64,000 nt of DNA from Isoetes taiwanensis (lineage: Eukaryota > Streptophyta > Lycopodiopsida > Isoetales > Isoetaceae), in contig JAJEKV010000094.1 in NCBI GenBank assembly GCA_021234155.1, forward strand, positions 173,779 to 237,778. The letters are read 5' to 3'. Positions 46,691-58,841 of this stretch are shown here, in pieces (position 1 is the stretch's first letter; the number at the start of each line of letters is the position of its first letter). The position numbers were made by a program, and so were the translations under genes. Under the pieces are notes generated by a model. That model did no database searches. It had not been told where the DNA came from and saw nothing but the letters and a program-made list of their open reading frames with translations.

Positions 46691-47450
46691 TCTCGAAAGC
46701 CTTTAAGCAAACAGGGTATTCAGAATGTGCCTTTTTGTATTGTTAAAAAAGTTGCAGCTGAATGGTGGCCTTTGATTAGAAATATTTATGCAAGAATTGG
46801 AAGGAGCATTTGTATAGAAACTTATACCTGTACCTCCATAAGGTGCAAGAGATAAAAATTTGGAAGCCTTTCTTTCGAACTCAGAATGCTTTGCCTAAGC
46901 AGGGGTGAGAGAATCACACCTTAACCTCCTTTGGAAGCTAGACCACGGACCATATCCAAGGAGGGCTTTTGATTTTCTTAATGCAGCTGTTGCAATTGTT
47001 GTCTTTTTGGAAAAACTTACAAATCAGACAATCCAAATACACCTTGGAAATCCAAGCATAATTTGAAATAATTTACAACATCACTCATAGAACAGGTTGA
47101 ATAGGTAATCACAAACTTTGGATCAAGAAGGGTAGGTGGCAGCACCCCATATTAAAAAGGGAGAGTCGATTGTGTGCACTTTGTGATTTAAGAGAAGTTG
47201 AATATGAAGTGCACGTGTGGAACAGGTGCCCGGCATATAAGAATATAAGACAAAAATGGAATCAGGTAAGTTGGGATTTCTTAAGGGAAAGGCTATAAGG
47301 AACACGGATGTGGTAGAGTATACAACAAAAACTGTGAAGCAGATACTAGAAGAATATGAAAGCAGATACAATATGCTCCAAAGGTCACAAAATATCACCG
47401 ATAGGACGGATTTGGAGCTAGCTCCATAAGGTCTCAAAGGGGATATATAG
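46691..47450 (+). pseudogene. Retroelement C-terminal zinc-finger remnant
   Basis: Plus-strand frame pieces. About 47,110-47,300 reads RWQHPILKRERRLCALCDLR, then EYEVHVWNRCPAYKNIR. This is the same finger type as in the fragment nested in LINE3. Upstream text (46,860-47,100) is similarly broken coding-like sequence. Nothing is intact. Confidence 0.55.
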
Positions 47451-49100
47451 GGAATGGGGAAGTGGTTGTCGAAAGTGGTTGTTTCAGGGTTAAAAGTTTA
47501 TTTTTTCATCACTTTTGTCGACCTAGTGACTTTAATAGCCGCCCTTTTGAATATCTAAATGCAAAGACGGATGAAGGAGATACACTCACATCTTGTACAT
47601 AACGTCATGGGACCTTGGATTATTATTGACGTTAAAGTTCTATACAATACAATGCAATGTGTGCTAGTTTGATTTTGACTTAATAAAGAACAATGGTTCT
47701 TTATGTGAAGTGATCAAATGTACCGTACTCATATACCTAAAACAAGTCAAATTCAATGGTCTATTTATACATAATGGGCTTCAATCCAAATCATAGAACT
47801 CCACGAACTGGGGAGTTGGACTCGAAATATCCATGATATATTAGGGCTTTTGACATTCTAGTACCTATAAAACTTACTTGCAAAAAATGGATTGAATGAT
47901 CTAAATGTCTTAAAATATAAAATTTGCTTGCAAGATGACAAAAGTTAATACTTCAATTCAATTCAACATTTCAAAGCTTAAAAGCACGCTGGATTTGTTG
48001 AGAAGAACTTCCATGCAAACTATCATCTATCTGCATGCAAGGCTTCAGAAAAAACATACCTTGGTCTTCATATCCAAACAAAATCATCTTGTGCAAAATT
48101 CATTTTTACAGAACACAATCCACAAATCTATAAGATGAAGTTTAAGATGAAATGAAAATTGTAGATCAGATTATATGACTTGGTGTAGTTGAAAAAAATC
48201 AAAGGAAGAGGAAGATTATCACAATTGCAAGCACATCAAGAATTGCGGAATAGAGCCCTAGGTAACCTTTCTAGATCAAAATAAAAGCAAGGACAAGGTG
48301 AATAAAAGCATATTTTCCTTGGTTTCCTAATTTTACTGGCCTTTATGTAAAATTTCGAAGATCCAACAATATGAAATCATTTCAGATGAGATGGAGGGCA
48401 TATGAATAGGGTAGAATAGCAAGAATTGCAGTAGCAATTTCAGATCAGTTGGGCAAGCCACGTTGATAGGCTAGAATTGTAGCAATTTTGCTAAGTAAAT
48501 TGTCAACATGAGATTCAAAATAGTGGAAAGCTATCACAAGGGAGGTTCTGTATCAAGCAGAATGGTGTCAATTTTTGACCTGAAATAATGTAAGCTCGGG
48601 TAGCAAACTTGAATAATTGCAAACTTTATGGATGGATCAAATCTATGAATGGCAAAACAAGATAATTCTATAGTAACAAAGCTCAATGTCGACATGCAAG
48701 CTCCTGCAACTCCTAAGAAAGAGATATTTGTATGAACAATAAAGGCATGCCTCTCTAGAATGCCACTTGAGGCACACAAAGCATTTCAAAAGACTTATAC
48801 TTGGGTAATATATTATTGCAATGCAAGCCATGCTTATATTTTTACTCATTTGAATAAGCAATAAAGGCATGCATCCTTATACATTTCAGCCTTTTGGACT
48901 TTTTGATTTCGGGACTGATTTCTATTATAGATCAAAACTTCTCGAGTTCATAACTTGAGCTAGAGACATCAGAATCAGCTAGGGGACTTTTCTATGGTGG
49001 GTATTAATCCCTTTGATCAGCCAAATTCGTCAGGGCCTGCTCGTCACCCCTTGAAGTCTCTCAGATCCACGAACAAAGATAACGGTTACAAAGGTGATGT
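47451..49100. other. No gene seen
   Basis: AT-rich sequence. Short frames at 47,935-48,138 and 48,534-48,870 match nothing I recognise. Confidence 0.4.
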
Positions 49101-49119
49101 GACTCGATCTCTCAATAGA

Positions 49120-49440
49120 AGGGAAAGCTTTGTGGGCTTCTTGTGCAGAAGCTGCTTTATACCCATACATGTTACTTGTAGGGCACATTTTGCTATTTAT
49201 ATGATGTCCATATCTATCCTCCAAATATTGAATTTCTTGAAAATAATGAATAGCTACCTCCTGCAACATGTCATCCCCCTGGTAGTTCTAAAAAAAAACG
49301 GGATAGGACAGAAGGCAGAGATTGAAAAAAGCGTAGGTACAAGTGCACACATTGCAGTAGTAATGTCAAGCATAACGAAGGCAGCTGCAGAAATTCTATT
49401 TGACATTTCTGTTGCATATTTTTGTCATAATGATTTTTGA
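49120..49440 (+). pseudogene. MULE transposase C-terminal remnant
   Basis: In one plus frame with stops: FCYLYDVHIYPPNIEFLE, then LPPATCHPPGSSKKKRDR, then RRYKCTHCSS-VKHNEGSCRN. This is the order of a MURA-type transposase tail: SWIM end, Pro-rich LPP...PPGR-KKKR linker and C-x2-C-x5-H-x4-C knuckle. Stops replace residues twice. The catalytic DDE part is not seen nearby. Confidence 0.6.
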
Positions 49441-49539
49441 AATTTATTTTCCAAAATTATTGTCATCTGTAAGAACCACTTCCTCTTAGAAAATAATCCT
49501 CTATTGTAAATACATGTTTTTTGGTGATTTTTAAATTAC

Positions 49540-49655
49540 AAGGGGCTATTTGGAAAAATACTTAAGAATTAAGGGCATTTTGGGAATTTCAAAAATACAA
49601 AGGGCTTTTTGGGAATTAAGTCAACAATTAAGGTTATTTTGGTAAATTTCCTCTT
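49540..49655. repeat. Short degenerate tandem repeat
   Basis: Four units like aagggcattttgggaatt, spaced about 30-38 bases. Confidence 0.6.
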
Positions 49656-50039
49656 TTTTTTTTAATATAACAATCAACACACAACTACCATTAACATTAT
49701 TAACACAAACAATTGCATTTAACACATTTAAATTAAAATCCCCCTTAAACCCCCTTTGGTTTGGGTGCATATTCACACGTCGGATGGGCATATTTGCCCT
49801 TTATTCCAAGATCTGCAACGATCCTCATTTGATGGGCATATTTGCTGTATATTTATTCCACTATAAGGTTTGAGAGAATATACTTAATGGTGTTAATTTT
49901 GTACATGTATTGTAAATATATTATTATTGCAATGCCAAAAAGCAAAGCTTGAGCAATGTCCATGCTTATACGTTTACTCACTTGCATTGTCGAACAAACG
50001 GTAAAGGGTGATATCCCAGAGAACTATACATTCAAAGAA

Positions 50040-51270
50040 CAAGAGGAGGTGCAGTCGATGCGCTAGGTCAATAACTAGATTACCATTTTGGTTCAAATAA
50101 CATATCAGTATGACTCAGTGGCAGATGAGATTATCAAGGAAACACATTACTATATATCAGATGATAGGGAACACGATACTTTGTTCATGCAACACTGCTT
50201 CATAAAGCACCACAAATATCCGGAGTAGAAAGGAAGGGTGCCAAAGAGACATTATGTGTGTTTTCGGATGGTGAAAAGATCTCAATTCAAGGCTTCTAGA
50301 CCATTTTACTTTGTGGCTAGGTACACAAACGATAATCGATGTCTATATGATGTGGAATTTTTTTGTTCTAACCCACGGAAAGGTGAACACGATGGCAAAG
50401 CTGCTGAGTTGAAGAGATGGTTAAGACAACCGCAATTAAAATACAACAAAGATAAAATTGGGTAATGCTCATGAAGTGGTAGAAGTTCTTAAGAGATGTT
50501 TACTTATGGAACATCCGAAAGTGGATGAACACATCCAAAACCAAGAAGAGGAAGCATATAAAAAGGTTCTTTTGGGAAGTCAAGGTGGAGGATATAGATA
50601 GAAAGAAAGCATGGGGTGCAGAAAGGATTTTTGATAATAGGCAGATCCATTGTGTACATGCATTCAATCCTGAATCTCCATTGAAGTTGCACACGGGGGA
50701 ACTTTCATACTTCTGCAGCTATTGCTTGGATGGCATGTGGGATGAGTTGTGAATAAGCACTATGTTGATGATTGAAACTTCAAGTTATTGTACCATCCTC
50801 CAATGTGCATGCTGATATTGAGGACCATAAATCCAAAGAAGTCCTTGTTCTCCTCCAATCCAACGATGTTAGCAGAGGCACTTAGAGTTGGTGATAATTT
50901 TTCGCCGTTGTCTCGAAGGGAATGATGAGGGTTCTGAATTTTGATTCTGATGTGCACAAAACCAAAATGGATAGTGGAGAAAGACTTCCAACTCAATGGA
51001 ACATGGTACCTCGCGGTGATAGTGTCATAGAAGGTATGTATTACAAGAAGGGCTTATGATCAACCGTTAGCTATGATCTTTTGCAAGAAAGACGCTTTAG
51101 GCATAGTATTCACAACATAGATGTGTGGTAATCGGACTTCACATGCCACCAACTAAATGTCAAAACATGATCAGATATAGGTCGGATCCTTTAGATGAGG
51201 AGAAAATTTTACTGCACTTTACCCAAGTTCTTTCGATGATGATGAAATGTAAAACCATTATGTAGTTTTT
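50040..51270 (+). pseudogene. HGKG-family protein, third locus
   Basis: Plus strand: KETHYYISDDREHDTLF-QHC, a TAG, VPKRHYVCFRMVKRSQFKAS, RPFYFVARYTNDNR, then PRKGEHDGKAAELKRWLRQPQ, where the usual SHGKG is NPRKG. After a frame change comes RFFWEVKVEDIDRKKAWGAE, then IHCVHAFNPESPLKLHTGEL and CSYCLDG (about 50,560-50,735). Further broken frames reach about 51,260 (NFSPLSRREMMRVLNFD). This is the longest copy and defines the family order: SDD-HDTLFVQHC, PKRHYVWSDG-like, QFKS, HGKG, FWEVK-DVDR. Confidence 0.7.
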
Positions 51271-52260
51271 TTAACTCATCCAAGTTTTGTGCTTCAAATT
51301 TGTGAAAATGAGTTTGTCTTGATTTCTTTTGAAGATTTGAATTTTCTCAACACTTGACTCCTTTGTTTGTGAGATGAATTGAATATGAATTTTCATTCAA
51401 ATGAATCGAGGTTACAATAACAATTATGTACATAAGAAAGATATATACAAGGATTTAAAGTACGAGGTGACTCATGCACCTACATACTTCCCAATACATA
51501 TGTTCCTCTTAGTTCCACTTTTTGTTGCTTCTAATCTTAAAATTTCAAGCGTGAACACTCTAACATCAACTAGATCCCCGGTCTGAAATGTCCACAACCC
51601 GCAGCTTAACTACACTTTGTCAATAATAGAGTTTGGTTCTCACGTGCATTTGAGTTGACTTACTAGATCATGCAATAATATATTCAATTCCTTTCGAAAG
51701 TACCCTCACAAATTTGTGCATAAACTAACATACGGCAGGGCCACATGAATGACCATCAGTTTGAAGAGGCGCTCTCGAAATTTTCACAACATCCGAGGTT
51801 GTAAAGTGAAACTATTGTGTCCAAGCAATTCCGTGAACCTCGTGATTCAAAGTTTGTTGTCATCGCGTACACAACAGTAAAATGCAATGAGCAACCACTA
51901 ACCTCTCAATATGTCCGCTTTCGCCATGCAAGCCCGGCTATCAAAGTGTTATATCCCGGGTTTATATCTCAATGCGGAGACACGCGGGTTTACTATCGTA
52001 AAATAGGTCCAAATGATGTCCATCACAAGCATGCAAAAACATGTACTAGCACTTATCCAGATTCACATGTTTCCTTATTGTTTTGTAACTATTTGTGTCC
52101 TTGGACAATGTCGAATGAAAAAGAGGGTCAAAGAAATGAAAGGGATGACTCACTCCTTGGAGCATCAAGTAGTATTCCATGTATCTGCAAACATGTACAT
52201 ATGATGGCACAATCCTGATGATCACAAATCAGATGAAAGTATCACCTTGAGAAGAGGAGG
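51271..52260. other. One unassigned ORF; otherwise nothing
   Basis: A 133-residue plus frame at 51,817-52,218 (MSKQFREPRDSKFVVIAYTT...) has no recognised domain. The rest is AT-rich. Confidence 0.3.
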
Positions 52261-52530
52261 ATCAATTGATCATTGAACCATCAACAAGATCGCCTTCCAA
52301 AATTTTGATGTCGGTGGAGCTAATCACGACAGTTTCAGTTCCACTCAGCACCACTTCCAAATGTGTATGTGGCTTTAGATAGACAGGGACTGCCGAAGCT
52401 CTTATCATCTCTAGTTCTAAACACACACGAGAACATTTGCGCACAATCCATTCAAGTATTTTAAATTGAAAAAGTACAACATATATCATAGAAATTTTTT
52501 TACTTATACTTTCAAAGAGTTTTACAAGAT

Positions 52531-53180
52531 TCATTTATGAAAATACTTGGCGAGCATTTTCATGCACTTGCGCGACTCTTCAGAATCCCACATGTTCCAC
52601 ATTTGATGTTCCTTCACATAAGGTGGCACACTTTCTGCAGTCAGAAGTCCTTCCAGCCATGGTTTGAGTTGCTCCAAAAGGAAATTGGAATCCAACCCGG
52701 CCAGAACAAAACTATTTGGACATATCATTGTGTTCGGCTGGTTGGCAGAACCCTTATATCTACTGTCATCTATCAACAATGTGTTTTTCACTTGGTATTT
52801 CCAGTATTGCTGGTAGACTTTGGACAGATCCTTAAGGAAAATTGGCTTATTAACCACTTTTAATTTTGTGTTGGTGCAGTCATCCTGATTCCAAATAAAA
52901 AGAAACCTGCCCTTATATTCCTGCAGCAACTTTCTCATCAACAAGTCAACATTACTCTTAGCCATGCTGAACCACAATGCAATCTCAAATTTTGATGTGC
53001 ACCATTCTAAGAACTCCTGTAATCCAGGCCTGGAAACTGCTGCCTTTTGAAGGTTCAATTTCTAGAGGGTCACTTCTGGCTTGGCCGATGCAGGGATCCT
53101 CTCTTTCAAGTCATAAAACTTGCCTAAAACCCCATTAAAATCCAGAACAATGAGAATTTCAGTTAACCTCTTGGTTTTTC
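52531..53180 (-). pseudogene. FCP1-like HAD phosphatase remnant with in-frame TAG
   Basis: Minus strand. TEILIVLDFNGVLGKFYDLK (53,160-53,100) has the HAD motif I region, with N for the second Asp as in a plant FCP1-like subgroup. A TAG follows at 53,064-53,062. Then come RPGLQEFLEWCTSKFEIALW, LFIWNQDDCTNTKLKV, KPIFLKDLSKV, NTLLIDDSRYKGSANQPNT (motif IV DD) and a Trp-rich tail ending at 52,531. Proteins of this type are putative Ser/Thr phosphatases. The TAG and a Phe in the usual WSS make a nonfunctional copy likely; the next base context fits a Lys codon mutated to stop. Upstream exons are not identified. Confidence 0.7.
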
Positions 53181-54440
53181 TTGGTTGAGGTTGTATTGGA
53201 CCTGTTGAGCAACCGTGATCTTGTCCAGACCCGGGGTTTCTTTGTCAACTTCATCACCTGCATCCGCATTTGGCTCATGTTCAGCACCAAAACTTTTTTC
53301 TGGTGAAGGATCCCGTGTAGAATGAATCTCGAGGGAATTAATTTTTCCCCCTAAAACAGATGCACGAGGAATCTCTTCGCGGATGGCTTCCTTGTGTGCA
53401 TTTATCTCTCAGAACATAATTGAAATGAGGAAGACCACGTAGTAAAAATACCAAAAAATAAATTATGTATATGACATCGGTACTTACTTGATAACATTGT
53501 ATTAGGTTCACTATCCAAATTTCGCTTTGAGTCTTTGCCGAACCGGGATTGACTTAGAAGTATCAAATGGGGTGAATTCTAGATACACCTCGAGGTATCT
53601 TGCGCCTCATAACTGATCGAGGCGTGGATAACCTGCTGGATATCCTTGGTCTCAAATTTTGCAATTCTGCAAACACTAAGTCAAGAGACTCCGCGGACAA
53701 CATCAAGAACATTAGTTAAGGCACTTACTTGTGTCTATTGGTTCTTGTGGTACCACTCAACATCAAAACCAAAAGCCATGTCTCACCATAATGTGGGCAC
53801 AACCGGGCTGCAAAGTTCTAGAGTGTCCGCAAAACAAATTCAAAATCAATAGAGTCTTTAGACGAGGGTTAGAGATGATATAATATTTACCTCAAATGGT
53901 GTGATAGACATGGAATGTGATATCGGGTGGATCGCGATTCTCGCTATCACAACCGGGCAACATTTTACCCTCCCATTTCGCATAACGCCCACAAATGGAC
54001 AACCTTCATCACCCTCTTCTTTCGCCTCAGAAGCATTGGAAGTGCAGGATCTAAAGGAGTGTCATGACCACTACACTCGAAAAAATCTCAAATCTTTGCA
54101 TTCGAGGTTGCGGCCCAGCAAGAAGCCTTCACATGCCTTTATCTCAATTTCAGCTTTTGCTAGTTCCTTATTTAATTGATTCAGCCTCGTGCAACACTGC
54201 ACCATTTAGCTCTTCATCCTTTAGTTAACATAACCCAACACCCTCACCGCTTTTGGATTTGTCCGCCATGATTGATTGTCATCCGCTCAAATCAGCTCTA
54301 ATTTCTCGATGCTTTATACTCCATCAACTCAATCTTTCTTTTGATATCATTTTTCCTATCCTCGCTTGTTTGCAATCGCTTTTGCATCTATCAAACCTAG
54401 CTGATTTTGCAGCCAACCATTCCTTCACAAGTCGCTTATA
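53181..54440 (-). pseudogene. Degenerate coiled-coil-like gene remnants
   Basis: Minus-strand text near 54,180-54,070 reads LNQLNKELAKAEIEIKACEG, then FLLGRNLECKDLRFFR, and 54,440-54,300 reads LVKEWLAAKSARFDRCKSD with stops. The acidic phrase GAEHEPNADAGDEVDKE lies near 53,290-53,240. These may be parts of one decayed gene with the FCP1-like piece or of separate genes. Not identified. Confidence 0.35.
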
Positions 54441-54529
54441 GTTCCGGTGAAAACACTACGTGATATGTCACCTCCTTAAGCCACGTGAGTGATGGAAGAC
54501 CACAATCACACACCACACAACACAAGGTA

Positions 54530-54960
54530 CTTTCTACACACCACCACCACACACCACACAACATACGACAAGACACACCACACAACACTGTGGTGGTAGC
54601 AAGGAGTGGTGGGACATTGTGGAAGGTGGTGAAGTGTGATGGTGGTGGTGGTGTGTGGTGGTGGTGGGGTTTGGTGGTGGTGGTGGTGGGGTGTGTGGTG
54701 GTGGTGGAGTATGTGGCGTGGGTGTGGGACATTGTGGAGTGTGGTGGTGGGGTGTGGTGGTGGTGGTGGTGGATGTGGTGTGGGACATGGTGGAGTGTGG
54801 CAGTGTGGTGTGGTGGTGGTGGAGGAGCATGGTGGTGGTGGATGTGGTGGAGGGGTGTGGTGTGGGACATGGTGGTGTGGTGGTGGTGGTGGAGTGTGGT
54901 GGAGGGAGATGGTAGAGTGTAGTGGTGGGAGATGGTGGGGTGTGGTGTGGGACATGGTGG
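54530..54960. repeat. GGT/ACC low-complexity tract with strand switch
   Basis: 54,530-54,590 is ACC/ACA-rich and 54,590-54,960 is GTG/GGT-rich on the same strand, so the two parts can pair. Units like gtgggacatggtggagtg recur. The long open frames on both strands (Trp/Gly/Val or His/Pro/Thr-rich) are composition artefacts. Confidence 0.9.
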
Positions 54961-56090
54961 ATGCCAACAACTCACCACTCACGGACCACACACATACCTC
55001 ATCTATCATTTTGGCATCCATTGCATTTAAATTTGATGGCATCATAGACACAACATGACAATTACCAACATGATGCAAAATGGTAGTAGACATAACCGAT
55101 TCTTGAAGTGGATTTGAGGTTACCTTTTCCTCAGGTTGATAGAAACAATCTAGGTCAAGCTTGAGATTTTTTTTTCATTTGTAACACAACTAATAATTGA
55201 ACATACCTACAATGACATGTTTTGGTCTCTAACATTGCTCGCTTTTCTCATTTTTGATTGTGAATTCAGATTGAATGTGTGGTCTAGAGGAACTCGGGAT
55301 TTGGTTTTTTCCCCTATCATCTTTATCATCCCCTCACTTTTTTACTATTTTCCTCCCCGTCGGGTTGGATTTGCTTTATGCTTTCTCTTGGGTCTAGAAG
55401 AACTGGCCTCCGCTTCTCATCGGAGAGTTTTATAATAATCCGAGAAGCTCTTCCGACAATTACCTCCCCTTTTATATGAAGATAATAAGCCATCGCAGTT
55501 GTGTTCCAGGAGCCATTCCACCCCATGTATGTGGCTTCCCCGTAATTTTTTTTGTAAATTTGCATGAACTCTTTGTATTGCTCATTGCTCGATTCTTCAA
55601 CTTTGCATACAAGAAAATATATGCCTTAATTTTTCGGGCTTTGAACAAAATATTTGGGGAAAATACCCAGAGCCGATTTATTTGGAACTCATCACCTTCA
55701 AAGCTTTTTAGATCTTCATGGGGCACAATCTCTTGTTTGAGAAGAGATTTCATTGTGTAAACAAGTGGCATTCAACTCGACTTCATTAGGGTTCAATCGG
55801 CAAGAAGCGAAAAAACGTAAGAAGAGGTGATTATTTCTTAATTCAAAATGAGGGACAATGACGCGGGCATAAAATTCAAAATAACCGACGCCATTAATTC
55901 GTGACTCATAATCTCCCCGCTTTAGGTATGCACTAACCGATTCTACCACAAAGGTGGTGCCAAAATGTGGCCAAAATGCGCTGCTTTTTGATACACCACA
56001 ACGTGGTCTTACCCACATAGATTCATCGATGAGCTTAGTTCTAGATTGCATGAATTTAACTTGATTTTCAATGTACAATTTGATATCCAA
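54961..56090 (-). other. Unassigned minus-strand ORFs
   Basis: A frame at 56,090-55,716 (MDIKLYIENQVKFMQSRTKL; ...VSAYLKRGDYESRINGVGYF) is followed in another frame by 55,771-55,472 (MPLVYTMKSLLKQEIVPHED...). Together they look like a broken coding region of about 200 residues, perhaps with an intron or frameshift near 55,760. No family is recognised. A pseudogene is the likeliest reading. Confidence 0.3.
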
Positions 56091-56552
56091 GGGTCAAATT
56101 GGAAAGCTTGTTTACAAACATTATATTGCATTTTTTTCTCTAATGATGGATATGCAATGGTGTATTTTTAAAATTGATTCTTCATTGGTATTTTTCGAGG
56201 GTTTGATTGGTGGACTCTCCCTTCGCATAATGAATAGCGGGCTCTTTTGTGCAAATATGATATTCATATTTCATTTGCACAAGAATCTTTGATGCACTAT
56301 GGTCTAAGTAATCATTTTAGTTAGGGTTTCTAGTATTTCCATACGTCGGATATTCAAGCTAATGGCCATATTATGTATTTTTTGGTATATGCTATATTAT
56401 GCCCTTCGTCAATGTAATGAGGTTTGCCTATTGTGACAGTATAAGAGATTTGTAATTTGACTCCTAGTTCGAGATGCAAGAATATATTTTGCAGCTTTTT
56501 GATTTACAACTACAAATTAGCTGTAAGATTGGGGCCCACACTTCACACCCAT

Positions 56553-57166
56553 AAAGCACAACGATTGGAACTTATGTTTTAAAAAGCATTTTCTTTCATG
56601 TGCCAATCCCATACATTGCTTATGAATAGAATAGAAAAGCGTCCATAGAATAGAATAGAATAGAATAGAATAGAATAGAATAGAATAAGGCTATAAGCCC
56701 ATTGCTATGCCTTTGCTAGATTGGACGCCTTGAAATGTGCACATTACACTAGTTAACATCAATTCGAGGCATCCGTTCTCGCCAACAAAATTTATGCTCT
56801 AAGAACATGTCAAATGCTTTAGTGTAATCCACAAATATCAGTGATAACGATTTTTTCTTTCCCTTCACACTTTCTACTATAGCATGTGAAGTCACCAACT
56901 AGTCTGGTCTCTTGTAGAATGACACCATCTAAATCCTACTTGCCCCTAGCTATCACTCCATTCTCCTCAAAACCCAAAACTCACTTTCCATCAACAACAA
57001 TAGGAAAGAGCTTGGCCCACATATTGCTTACCATATTGTCCGATAGTTATTCACATCTGGAGGCATTTTCCTGTGCACCACCGCTGTATTGCCATTCAGA
57101 AAAAATCCTTGCAACGCTGGCTTATTGAACATGCAAGTAATAAACTCTACATATGAGTCCCAAGCA
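56553..57166 (-). pseudogene. Non-LTR reverse transcriptase fragment, copy 3
   Basis: Related to copy 1 (2,985-3,530) over its whole length, with small indels. A (TAGAA)n array of about 60 bases (56,627-56,686) lies where copy 1 has the phrase ttatgcagcgtgcataagg. Confidence 0.65.
56627..56686. repeat. (TAGAA)n microsatellite
   Basis: About ten uninterrupted units after a short imperfect start, inside RT copy 3. Confidence 0.95.
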
Positions 57167-57989
57167 TAGGGTTTCGTAATTTTGTTTTCAAGATCTTTCA
57201 GATGTACTAAAAAGCAAATACAAATAACTTGTTCACAAGATTCTAGGTATTTTCTTTAACATTGTAAAGGCCTAATCATGCAAGGGGACTAGTGGCATAG
57301 TGCTACATTCAATGATTTAGTTTGATCGGATATAGAAGGTGAAGCTTCCTACGAGATTATCAAGGTGGGATTATAAAGGTGGTTTAAGGGTGTATATATG
57401 CAAGGTTTTTAGTTTAGCACCAGGCCATACTAGCAAAGGTCCAACTTTTCTTCGTGCATATGTAGCCCCGAATAGAAATTTCGATGAATACGATTATAAA
57501 CCGCTAAGTGTTGTAAAATGGAGGATATGCCCCGGCTTTCAAATCCTTCTAATAGGAGCAAAGGAGGCAATGCCCCTCAAATAAGACCCATTAAATGTTG
57601 GGAATGGAGAAGTGTGGTTTATCTATCGAATGGAGAGAGAAACTTTATAAAGCTATAGCCCTCTTAATGGGAAATATAAAAGTCCATAAGCATCTTCTCA
57701 TTTAAAAAAAGCATCTTTACCGGTGTTGACCATTTCAAGTGCATGCTTTCAAGTTCTATAAACCTCCGTGACCATCCGCTTTTTGTCCAAGTAAAGAATT
57801 TGCCAACAAAAGCATGCAGGGCTAAAGCCATCCTAAATACGAAAGTGCATGGATTACATGTCCGACATTTATTTTTTTAAACCTTCGACTAAAGGTACCA
57901 TCTATCTAGATATATATATACAAGAAATTTAATCGTCCTACAGTTGCATGCCCGAAGTTTTAGCATGTTCCTACGTGCAAGTTCTTGTC
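57167..57989. other. No gene seen
   Basis: An 81-residue plus frame (57,339-57,584) and scattered short frames are unassigned. Confidence 0.35.
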
Positions 57990-58745
57990 AGTGTCCTACA
58001 TTTCCTAAAAGAATCTCTTGAGAATACTCTATAGATTCTCTAAGATTCTATTTAAGGGTTCTCTTGGAGGTTTTAGGTGGAGATTCCTCTAAATTTTATA
58101 AGATTCCCTCTAGATTCCATCAGATTTCTATAGATTCTCCAAGATTCTATGAAGATCTTAGATTCCCTTAGATCCCTTTAGATTTTACTTAGGATTGCCT
58201 AGGTTCCCTTACATTATGAAGATTCCCTCTAGATTCCATCAGTTTTCCCTCTAGATTCCATCGATTTCTTATAGATTCTCCAAGATTCTATGAAGATCCC
58301 TTTAAATCCCTTTTAGATTTTACTTAGATTGCCCTAGGTTCCCTTAGTTACTCTAATATTTCATTAACATTTTCTTACATTCCCCTTAGATTTTTTATGA
58401 AGATTCCCTTAGGTCCCCTAGATTTTAAGAAATTCCCTTAGGCTTGAAATAATTTTCCTAGATTCTCTTACATTTTATGAGATTTTCTTAGATTTCTGTT
58501 AGATTCTCCCCGGATTCCTTTACATTCTAGAACTTTTTGAACATTCTAAGACTTTCCGGAACATTGTGAGACTTTCAAAATATCCTAGAACTTTTCTCGA
58601 AGTATTTCCCTAAATTCTCTTACATTCCCATAGGTTCCCTACATTCTAGAACATTCTAGAACTTCTATTAGAACAATTTGGAGCTTTTGGAAGAATTTTT
58701 CTTAGATTCCTCCAGATTCTCTTATGTTCTAGAGCCTTCCGTAAC
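57990..58745. repeat. Degenerate minisatellite of agattcccttag-like units
   Basis: About 750 bases built from variants of agattccctctagattcc, tagattctccaagattcta and agaactttc, with units of roughly 12-20 bases. Longer blocks such as gattccctctagattccatc recur (58,105; 58,215). No ORF. Confidence 0.85.
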
Positions 58746-58841
58746 ACCTTAACTCTTTAAACTAGCCAGAATGGTATACTCTATTTTGTCTTAATTAGAA
58801 TGTTACCCTAACTATATTTGAGACGAAATTACTCTGCACTA

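Noticed and set aside
54436-55093. Long ORFs of 140-195 residues on both strands
   Set aside because: They are produced by the GGT/ACC repeat; all frames stay open because of composition and no domain is present.
57990-58745. CRISPR array
   Set aside because: Units are short, variable and without unique spacers; the context is plant DNA.
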